Assembly: GCA_001970955.1 (NCBI GenBank)
Contig: MPUH01000357.1
Span: forward strand, 1 to 62,383
Source of the DNA: Stentor coeruleus
Taxonomy: Eukaryota; Ciliophora; Heterotrichea; Heterotrichida; Stentoridae
DNA: 62,383 nucleotides
Direction of reading: 5' to 3'
The notes under the pieces were generated by a model. That model did no database searches. It was given only the letters and a program-made list of their open reading frames with translations, and was not told the DNA's origin. Positions 46,645 to 55,914 of this stretch are shown here, one piece after another. Every line of letters starts with the position of its first letter. Position 1 is the stretch's first letter. A program made the translations under genes and the position numbers.

Positions 46645-48697
46645 AAGTGTAATTGGGGAAAAAAATGAAATTGCTTGTAAAAAATGCCATAAGCCTATAA
46701 ATATCCCTTCTTCAGATCAATGCTCAAACATTAATTCACTTTGCCAAAATTGTATTTTATTAAATTGCATTTATCATGCCAGCTTTTGTATTAAATGCCG
46801 TCTCAATATGAAATATTTAGATGAAATAACGTGTTCAAATTGCTTGTCAAATACACAAACCTATAAAATACCTTTTTGTGACACTCATCAATACTGTGAA
46901 AAATGTCTAAAATCAAGTTTTGATTATGCCGCTAGCATTTGTGCCAAATGTACAAAATATTTCAATAATGCTTTTTATAGATTCAAAACAGACAGTTGCA
47001 GCATTTGTTCAAGTGAATGTGAGCCTAATAGTTTACTCAGATGTCATAATTATTGTAGAAATTGTGTGAAATTCTCAGAGACAAACTATGATACTTTCCT
47101 CAAGTTAAATGCTGCATGCTCACTTTGCATCGGACAAATTTATAACCAAGATGAAACAAGAAAAAAGGAACAAGAAATAACACCTATTGAACAAAATATT
47201 ATACAATGCTGTAATTGTGAAAACAAAGCTTTAAATGGTTTATATTATAAAACTCCAACATGTAAAAATCATGAGTATTGCGAAGATTGTCTTAATCACT
47301 CTAAAAAAGAAGTATTTTGTTATCAATGCAAACAATATTTTTCATCTATCAGAAGTGAGGATATTTTGGATAATATGATATGTAAATTTTGTGATAATGG
47401 GAGAAATTTAATTGGTTGTAAATTTCATAGCTTTTGCCAAAACTGCAAAGAATTTTTTATTCAAAATGATTTTTCAAAATACCATACATTTCGTTCATGC
47501 AAAGAATGCTATTTGAAATTTCAAAGACTTCAACAAGAATATAATACCCAAATTTATGCTCAAAATATAGAATGCATGCAGAATTTGTATCCCCAGCAAT
47601 CAAATAACTTATACATCCCTCAGACTGTCTCTTATCCTCAATCTGAAAATACAAATTTAGTCAACTCCTGGTCAGAATATACTCAAGGCAATAATAATAA
47701 AATATTATACTCCCCTACTTCTAGTCTTCCAATCAAAAACTTTACCAATCCACAAACTGAAAGCGATGAATTTAAAGATCCCAACGAGCATCTTTATGAA
47801 GCTATTTCTATCAACAAATCAAAACAAGAATCCTCAGTAAATCCACCTCCATCCCAATTTACCAATAAAAATGTATCAGAATACCCAGACCCTCATCCTA
47901 AATATGCTTCATATAATCCAGAAATCTCATCAGCTAAAAATCAAATACCAAATGCCCCTAATTCTAATCCTCCACAAATTGAAAGTAATGAATTTCAAGA
48001 TTCCAACGAGTATCTTTTTAAAGATATTTCTGTCAAAAAATTAAAACAAGAATCCTCAGTAAAAATACCTGCATCCTATGAAAATATATCAGAATCTTCA
48101 TATAGTCCAGAAATCTTACTTACAAGTATTAAATTAGATTCTTCATCATCAGATATAAATAAAAATATAAATTTGACACTTAATTTAAATAAAATTCCTA
48201 CTGAGGATTGTTTAAAACAAATTGATGCTGTTGTTCGGGAAGGTGTAGGATCAGGTGCTATGATTCCATTATGCAAATATGATTTTTTTGATTATTTAGA
48301 ACCAAGTGAAACTACTTTTTGCTTAACAGCGAATTGCACTTTATGTGGAACTCCTGATGTTTATTCATGCTATTTATGTAATCATAATTTCTGCGCTAAT
48401 TGCTTGTTTATTAATGCTGCATTGGAAATATATAGATTTTTTGAAGAAAGTCAAAGTAATCCATTGCTAATCATTAAAAAATTTGCATATAAGTGTCCAA
48501 AGCCTTCATGCAGATATAACATAAAAGTACCAACTTCACTTGTTCTTTCTTATTTGAATAAATTGACAAATAGAGAAATTGTTTGTAATAATTTTAAGCT
48601 TTATGAGAGTTATAAATTTCAATTAGAATATGTTGCTAAACTTTCACCATATTGGATACCTTATTTTGATGGACTTAAATCAAGAGTAGTATTATAA
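46604..48697 (+). CDS. RING-array protein D: five RING-like modules plus terminal RBR-RING1-like module
   Basis: 697 residues. Modules at 25-65 (His ligand missing), 77-116, 132-175, 203-242 and 260-302 each follow Cys-x2-Cys-x(7-15)-Cys-x(0-3)-His-x2-Cys-x2-Cys-x(8-18)-Cys-x2-Cys, the C3HC4 RING spacing. A 260-residue Asn/Ser/Pro-rich linker contains an internal duplication (SDEFKDPNEHLYEAIS and SNEFQDSNEYLFKDIS, each followed by KQESSV). The terminal module (577-632) has CTLC...CNHNFCANCL...KCPKPSC...IKVP, then the family tail YWIPYFDGL. No signal peptide or membrane segment. Zinc binding is near certain. E3 ligase or multivalent scaffold is the inference. Confidence 0.82.
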   Translation: MKSLTDQKSNNTAPSVIGEKNEIACKKCHKPINIPSSDQCSNINSLCQNCILLNCIYHASFCIKCRLNMKYLDEITCSNCLSNTQTYKIPFCDTHQYCEKCLKSSFDYAASICAKCTKYFNNAFYRFKTDSCSICSSECEPNSLLRCHNYCRNCVKFSETNYDTFLKLNAACSLCIGQIYNQDETRKKEQEITPIEQNIIQCCNCENKALNGLYYKTPTCKNHEYCEDCLNHSKKEVFCYQCKQYFSSIRSEDILDNMICKFCDNGRNLIGCKFHSFCQNCKEFFIQNDFSKYHTFRSCKECYLKFQRLQQEYNTQIYAQNIECMQNLYPQQSNNLYIPQTVSYPQSENTNLVNSWSEYTQGNNNKILYSPTSSLPIKNFTNPQTESDEFKDPNEHLYEAISINKSKQESSVNPPPSQFTNKNVSEYPDPHPKYASYNPEISSAKNQIPNAPNSNPPQIESNEFQDSNEYLFKDISVKKLKQESSVKIPASYENISESSYSPEILLTSIKLDSSSSDINKNINLTLNLNKIPTEDCLKQIDAVVREGVGSGAMIPLCKYDFFDYLEPSETTFCLTANCTLCGTPDVYSCYLCNHNFCANCLFINAALEIYRFFEESQSNPLLIIKKFAYKCPKPSCRYNIKVPTSLVLSYLNKLTNREIVCNNFKLYESYKFQLEYVAKLSPYWIPYFDGLKSRVVL

Positions 48698-49183
48698 TCA
48701 AGTAGATAAGATTAATTAGTTAGCATTTTTATGTGGAAAATAGTTTTATATTAAATACTTGAATACGTAAGTGTTGTTAATGAAATTAAGCCAGATTCAA
48801 AATGGGAATTTTAATATGGGACTTGTTTTAAAATTATGGGGATAATATATCTTTACGATTTCATAGTTATTGCAAATAATGCTTATAATCCTCTCTGAAG
48901 AATTATTATTTTTATGTTAAGTTGTTAGAAGAAAAGGTAAAAAGAATCATAGACTTGTTGCTTATTAAATAGGAGAAAGATGCATTTGACTTATTTGTAT
49001 ATATAAAATGTATTTGATTTATCTGCATATATAAAAATGTAAGACAATTAATTCTTTGCTGAAATCATTTTAATATTTACTAAATTTATAATCCCACTGA
49101 AGCAAATGCAGCCCTTTACTATCTGCAATTACTTTTGTATATATTTATAAAAACATGAATTACACATTATAATATATATCAAA
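48698..49183. other. Intergenic
   Basis: AT-rich, no gene seen and no C-rich flank. ATTATAATATATATC precedes the next ATG. Two near-copies of a short phrase (ATTTGACTTATTTGTATATA and ATTTGATTTATCTGCATATA) lie at about 48980-49040. Confidence 0.5.
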
Positions 49184-51432
49184 ATGAGTGAGTGTGTTTT
49201 ATGCAAAAAGAAAGATTATGATAAGAAATCAACTCTCAGCTGTTTCCTTCATCTCGCTCATGAAAAATGTTTGGAAAAGTATAACAGTTTCCAGAATAAA
49301 TTAGCATGTCCCAATTGCAAAAAAAAGATTGAAAATCATTTGAATAAAAATAAAGTGTGTGAAAAATGCAGGAGAAAAAAACCTCATCAAATACCTTCAT
49401 CTTGTGAAATGCAACAAAAGTATTGCTTAGACTGCCTAAAGTCTAAATATAGAGATCACTTAAAGCACTGTACATCTTGCGCTTCTTTTATAGAAAAAGT
49501 AGATATGTGCTCTATTTGCGAAATATCTCAAGGCTACAAAATAGCGCAATGCAATGAACATATGTATTGTGGAAAATGTATTAATGCATTTAGAATAGGA
49601 GAAGGCCCAAATTGCAAAAAATGCAAAAAATACTTTTCATATTTGAGTCAACTATCTAAGAATTTCTGCTATAAATGCGAGAAAAGCTACTCTTCAGTCA
49701 TAGACCTTTGCAGTAAACATAGTTATTGTGAAAAATGCATAGAAAAATGGGAAGAGTTAAACACTAATTCCTCAACAGATTTAAAATGCGATCGGTGCGA
49801 TGAGATATATGATGATAGGTATGGAAAGAAGCATGCTTTTATAGAAGAAACAAAAAGTAAAGAAAAAAGGAATTTAGCCATGGAAAAATCAAAAAACTAT
49901 TGTGGAAGCAAGTTTATTAGAAGTGATTCTCTGAAAAATTCAGCCTTAGAGGAAATGACTAAACCTGATGAAGTGGAAAAAAATAGGCAATACGAAAGGA
50001 TCATATGCCAAACATCAGAAAAAAAGAATTTAGCCATGGAAAAATCAAAAAATTAATCTTAGAGAAATTGACTAAACCTGATGAAGTGAAAAAATGTATG
50101 AGATGTAATGATAGAACCAAGCCCATATGTCAAACATCAAAACACTGCCCAGCTTGTACAAGAGTTTTATTCAGACATCATACTTCAAATTGCGAATTTT
50201 GCCTTCAGTATTTAGCAAAGTGCAGCAGATGCTCAGATTACTTTGAAAAAGTATTACTTTTTCCAATACCAACATGTCAAAAGCATAAACACTGCGGAGA
50301 TTGTTTATCAAGAAAATCAATGTATTCTAATGAGAATTGCCAAGATTGCATAAAATATTTTAATGTTGTTAATACTACAATAAGCAAAGATCAACTTCGA
50401 TGCAATCTATGTACTGGATTTCCTATTAATAAGCTTAAATGCTCCAAACATGAATATTGCAAACTTTGTACAGAATTTGTATTATCAAATGACTTTTCAA
50501 AGCTCCCAAATATACAAAATTGCCAGCTTTGTATCAACAGAATATCAGAATTAAAAGAGGAAATAAAAAAAACAGATTCAGTAATAAAATATTCTGAGGA
50601 GATAAAAGATATAGAAATGACAGACCAAAATTTCAAATCTTATGAAATGGATCAGGATTTTGAATCAAAATTAAAATATTCTGAGGGGATAAAAGATATA
50701 GAAATGACAGACCAAAATTTAAAACCTTATGAAATGGATCAGGGTATCGAATTAGATAGAAATTTCCAATTAGCAAATAGACACAATTACAACATAGCCA
50801 ATATGCAAAATATTCAGCATTTAGAAAGTGAACTCTATAATCAGAACTTAATTAAACAATCAGAGCGTCAATTCGATAACAGTTATTTACCAAACAATAA
50901 TCATTCAAACATTTTACGTCCTAATACCCAACCTGCTGATTATATTTCACAAACATATTGTAAAGATTCTAAAAATATGGATCTTATAAATAGCGATGAT
51001 AAAGCTTTATTATGTAAAAGGAAGTCAATAGCAATAAAGAATTCTAATTCTTTTGATGAAGATACTTTAAAACCTTTATGCAGCGTATGTCGTTCTGAGA
51101 ATAATTTTGGATTTCTCTGTAATCATAATTATTGCAATGAATGTTTAGTGTTATTAGGAGGAAGGCAAATTTATTTTTACTTAATGAATTCTGCAGCCTC
51201 TAATGGAAAATTCTCATATAAATGTGAAGTAAATAATTGTTCAAAAGTATTGATAATTCCAGCGAAAATGATAATAGATCAGTTGAAAAAAATGATTGAA
51301 AATCCTCAAAGTGTGAATAACCAAGAAGTGTTTTATCAGTGGAAAGAATGCTTTATCTATCTTTATCAAAATGAAAAGAGTTTATATGTTTATGATGGAT
51401 TTAAGCCTAAAATATGGTGTGCAGAACAATAG
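49184..51432 (+). CDS. RING-array protein E, frameshifted: seven RING-like modules plus terminal module
   Basis: Frame 1 (49184-50056) has modules at residues 4-45 (RING-H2 type, CFLHLAHEKC), 59-99 (His missing), 109-147 and 162-205. Frame 2 (continuing to 51432) adds modules at about 31-66 (degenerate), 73-115 and 133-176, a linker with a duplicated KYSE(E/G)IKDIEMTDQN unit, and the terminal module CSVC...CNHNYCNECL...KCEVNNC...IIPAK with tail YDGFKP. The frames meet at a run of six A (50047-50052). One more A would make one protein of about 750 residues, similar in plan to protein D. The join lies where an internal repeat (NLAMEKSKN...TKPDEV) is partly duplicated. Sequencing error, pseudogene or true frameshifting are all possible. 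Confidence 0.7.
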
Positions 51433-52129
51433 ATTAGGTAATTAAGTTAGGATTATTTCATTTAATTTTGTTGTTGTAAGATTATGATAAAATTGGTTAT
51501 AGTAATTTTTTGATTGTAAAGTTATTGATGATGAAAATATATTAGTAGTTAAATTAGATGGGACAGAAATTTGTATATGAAATGAATTGCTTAATAAATA
51601 CTATAAATTTAGTTTGGAAATTTAATTATAGGCTTTTCATAAAATGCATTTAGAGGTATTGTTAAGGTAAAATTATGGACAAAATATGATGTAAAAATAA
51701 GGTTAGATTATTAATATGATAATATAAAATGAATAATAAAATATTATTTGAATAGCATAGTCACAGTATTTTTATTACAAATCATACCATATTAGATGAA
51801 TTAATAAATTAATCATCAATTTCTTATTTAAAGCAAATAAGCACCCTAAACTAAGAAAAGTGAATTATTTTCAATACAAAAAATTATCATTTAGTTAGAC
51901 TAAGCTATGAATTAATAATATTATAACTTAGAGTTTTTATAATCAACCTAAAGTATAAAAAGTAATCCTTAATACTTTCTAAAATTATCTGTATTCAATT
52001 GCATAAGCTAAAATATTATACTACACTTAATCCTATATATAATCAGACAACATTTATAATTGTTAAAATCTATATCCATATATATTATAAAATACGCAGT
52101 TAAGATTATACAAAAACTCTTACCATTTA
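51433..52129. other. Intergenic between convergent genes
   Basis: AT-rich, no gene seen. From about 51950 the plus strand is moderately C-rich, the 3' flank of the kelch gene. Confidence 0.5.
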
Positions 52130-53482
52130 TTACCCTAAAGTCATAATCTTCTCTACATCTAAAGTGCTACAATTGAATCTATAAACATTTGATTTCCAGT
52201 CAGAATAAAATGCATAATTCCCTCTTACAATTGGTTTGCATGTAGAATTTTCTGAAATGCTCAACTTCTTTGAATCCTTCCAGTTTTTCAAGTCATAAGT
52301 ATTCCCAGTATAAATCCTCACTCCAATCAGAAATAGTTTTTCTCCATTTTTCACTATCATATTATAAGCTGAAACAAGAACCTTTGCAACTTCCTGATAC
52401 CAGTTTCCTTTAACATCGTATAAATATAAGAAATTCTGATACCCAGCAATAAGAAACCTCCCTTTTAAATTTACAGCATTAGTATTACAAACACTTGTTG
52501 GAAGCATAGTAGCCGATCCCCAGTTTTTCTCAATCAAATCATACACATCACAATTTCTCATCGCTATTCCACCACTAAACCCCCCAAAAACATAAACTTT
52601 ATTTTGATAATAATTAGCTGAAGCCATAGCTCTTTTATGAGTTTTTTTCAGTTCTTCAACTGTTTTACTTTCTAAATCAACCATAAAAGTACAATCTTTT
52701 ATTAACATATTATTAACATAACCCCCTGTAATAAAAAGTTTATTTCCAGGTATTTTACATATCCCAGCAAGATACCCTTGATTTTCATTAAAAGTTAAAT
52801 TAAAACTTTTTGTATTACAGCCCTTAACATCAAATTCTAATAAAGTTGTAGTACCAGGTTTGAAAAAATACACACAATCATCAATATTTTCTTGTTTTAA
52901 ATCAGATCTACAATAATTGAAATTCTGAGTCATATCGACAAAGTTTTTTATATCATCATAAATTATTTTCCAATTTTTACCTTTGATTGCATCGAATTTT
53001 TTCATTATCTCAAACCTTAGATCTTTAACATTAACATTTTTATCTGATGAATTGATTCTTCTGTATAGGGTGTTAATTTTTTTAACATGAAGAACATTTT
53101 TTAATAAACTATGACACATACGGATTTTATTGTTGATGTTTTGAAGGACTGTAATTGAGATTGTATTTATCATAACTTGAACTTTTTGAAGTTCGGACAT
53201 AAAAGATTTTTGTTTTTGTTTGAGAGAAATGATTTCTTCTTGGAGATAGGTTATCATACTAAAACGTTTATGGATAGGAATTACTCTGTATATTGTTTTG
53301 ATGTTATGAAAAAGATGGGGAGATGAGTCTTTATGTTCTATGATATGCTTATTACATAAGGTTTGGGGTTCTTCTGTACAGTAGCAGTATAGAGATGGGT
53401 ACTTTTTGCAGCATGGGCTTAAACATTTTAGTTCCATTTTATTATTATTGGTTGTTATTTGTTTGGGGGGGTTATAGGCCAT
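52130..53482 (-). CDS. B-box-like, coiled-coil and kelch-repeat protein
   Basis: 450 residues. Residues 19-58 resemble a B-box zinc finger (CLSPCCKKYPSLYCYC...CNKHIIEHKD). A coiled coil follows (about 75-125, YLQEEIISLKQKQKSFMSELQ). From about 215 to the end there are kelch-type beta-propeller blades: NKLFITGGYVNN, NKVYVFGGFSGGIAMRNCDVYDL...NWG, GRFLIAGYQNF, EKLFLIGV. The plan recalls TRIM proteins with a propeller in place of the usual C-terminal domain, but no RING is present. B-box/kelch proteins are numerous in ciliates. Probably a substrate-binding adaptor. Met16 is an alternative start. The upstream flank is C-rich on the coding strand. Confidence 0.85.
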   Translation of the reverse strand: MAYNPPKQITTNNNKMELKCLSPCCKKYPSLYCYCTEEPQTLCNKHIIEHKDSSPHLFHNIKTIYRVIPIHKRFSMITYLQEEIISLKQKQKSFMSELQKVQVMINTISITVLQNINNKIRMCHSLLKNVLHVKKINTLYRRINSSDKNVNVKDLRFEIMKKFDAIKGKNWKIIYDDIKNFVDMTQNFNYCRSDLKQENIDDCVYFFKPGTTTLLEFDVKGCNTKSFNLTFNENQGYLAGICKIPGNKLFITGGYVNNMLIKDCTFMVDLESKTVEELKKTHKRAMASANYYQNKVYVFGGFSGGIAMRNCDVYDLIEKNWGSATMLPTSVCNTNAVNLKGRFLIAGYQNFLYLYDVKGNWYQEVAKVLVSAYNMIVKNGEKLFLIGVRIYTGNTYDLKNWKDSKKLSISENSTCKPIVRGNYAFYSDWKSNVYRFNCSTLDVEKIMTLG

Positions 53483-55914
53483 ATATTATCAGCAGAGAGA
53501 TGGCTGAGATTTAATATGTGTGGAATACTTTTTTTTATGATATGAAAAGATTTTTGTATGGGAGGATGGTTGGGATGAAGGTTTGGATAAGTTTTTAGAT
53601 GATGATGATGGGAACAGATTTGATAGGTTTAATGGTATTGGATAAGTAAGACATGAGTTGGTATATAAAAAATCTGACACAAATAGAGATTAGCCATTTT
53701 ATTAACTGAAAAATCGATATTGAATTTAATTATTTAATTATTTAATAATATAATTTACATTTATTATTGAGGATGATAATGTTTTTATTACAGACGTAGA
53801 CTTTGATGTTGCAAGCTTAGTAAAAATTTGATTTGAATACTATAAGTTATAGTATTTATAATTTTATAATTAAAATTTATGTTGATTCTAAGTTTGATAC
53901 ACTTTATTATATTTTAAATCACAAAATTTGCTCCTATAACAGTTTTATAATATGGAAAAATATTTTATATCATTTTACAGCAAGTCTCCAATTTTATTCT
54001 TATCCTGAAATCATCATTACTATATGGAATTTGTATATTAAACATACTCATCAAAGTTCCGAATTTAAATCATGATTAAAATCCTATTGTTAAACTCATT
54101 CCAAAGAAAAAAAATCCAGTATCATCTCAGAAATGCACATAACTATAAAAAAAACTTACAAAAAAAAAAGAGTATTTATTCCTCACAGCAAAAAACTTAG
54201 TACTCTAAAATCTAAATCCAAAAAATCTGCAAGATTTTTTACCTAAATACTCATAGGAAAATAAATTTATAAATAACTTTCCTATTAAAAGCATAAAAAT
54301 TAAATATATTTTTTCTTTCAAACCTATAATCAATATTCTCCTAATATATTTTTAAGATATAATAAAAATAAGGCAAAAGCCAATTGGACTTTTTTCTAAC
54401 AGAAGGATTTGCATCTTTAAAAGCCTATTTCAGAAAGATTGCTTGAACAAGGAATTAAGCTTATAAAACATGCTGATGAATGCTAAATTTAATGAAGATT
54501 AAGGAAAACTTATGATAATTTGTAATTTTCAAAGAAACAACCAAAATTATGTTGAATTTATCCTGATAGTCTGAGATAATGTTTAAAAAGTATCAGTATT
54601 GATGTGTCTTATACCTATAAGAATTCTTATAAAAAAAAAATGATAGCTAAAAAATAAAATATAGTTATGAGTACTTATACAAAAAATTGTCAACTAATAA
54701 TTATAAGCATATTTTTGGTCTTTGCTTTTTTAAATACCTTATATCACTTAATTCATATTATTATATCTTCATATAAACATCAAGTATCTAATATTTACTA
54801 GGGTTTAATATCTTATAATAATTCACACTTAAAATTTTAAGTTTTCTACCATTTCTGTTATAGTCTATTATAAAAGTTAGGATAATTTATCTCTAGTAGT
54901 GTATCCACCTAATTTAGACTTATTAAACTTAAAAGAATCACTGCCTATGAACAATTTTGTTAAGATCTTTACATTTTCCATTTTACAAATTAGGTCAGAA
55001 TTTCAAGATAGCGTCAGCCATGCTAAAACATTCTGATTTGTGTTAAATAATATTGCATTTTTGCTTTGAGTTTAACATTTTATTCCATAAACAATAATGC
55101 CTAAGTTTATTGATATAATTAAATCAGGTTTGAATTATTTTTGGGATTTTTTGTTGTAAGTATATCAAAAAGCCTTAATAATTAGTTACAATTGATGAAT
55201 ACTGTATACTAATTGCCTAAAGTTATCTTATTAGCAGATTAGAGTATTCTTTATAACTTTAACTTATCTTTAGACCCCAAAATATGAGTCTTTCACACTA
55301 AGATTATACAATTTAGTTAAAAATTCAAGTAGTGATAATTTTATTGTTGCAAATCATGTGCTTTAATCAATTTCAAATGATGCCAAGCATAATTGAAAAT
55401 TTATTTTTTACCTAAATTCTCGGGCAAAATTTGGTCAACAGAATATGTTAAAATTCATATGGAGCTCACATACTTAATATGGGCTTATAATATTAAAAAG
55501 AAATGGGATTTTAAAGAATGATAAGATAATAAACAACCTAAATCTTTGAATTGTGGTGTTCNTGAATTGTGGTGTTCTTGGTAAATCTATGCTGAATAAA
55601 TAATTTGTATATGTAAAATGCAATAGATTAATTGTATTTATAAAATGATGCTCTGAAATAACTAAGCTAGATAAAACAAGCCTAACATAAGCTTTTTGCT
55701 TGGTATTAATCCAGAAAATACTCTAAAAAGTGTCAAAATGTGTTAATAAAGACTGTCGGTTCACTTGATATGCAAATTCATCAAATTAAGATATCTGCTT
55801 TTGCGCTCATAATTTCATCCTATCAGTCGATTTCCTTAAGAATATCTTGCATGTACTATCCCAATCTTTAGTCTAATCTTAATTTCATTTCAAAATGTGT
55901 AGCTTATAATAAAT
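53483..55914. other. Intergenic, partly duplicated before the second channel gene
   Basis: No gene is visible; the open frame 53833-54075 has no features. 53490-53680 is G-rich (upstream flank of the kelch gene). The part from about 55100 to 55914 resembles 60850-61685 in phrase order but is strongly diverged, apart from an almost identical last stretch before the ATG. Contains the N-gap repeat at 55547-55577. Confidence 0.55.
55547..55577. repeat. Exact 15-bp direct repeat around a single N
   Basis: TGAATTGTGGTGTTC occurs at 55547-55561 and 55563-55577 with N at 55562. The same artefact pattern as the other four N positions. Confidence 0.85.

Noticed and set aside
50005..50056. An intron joining the two halves of RING-array protein E
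   Set aside because: The required length is 2 mod 3, so neither 15 nor 16 nt can work.
53833..54075. 80-residue frame
   Set aside because: Tyr/Ile/Phe-rich translation of AT-rich DNA without upstream element or motif.
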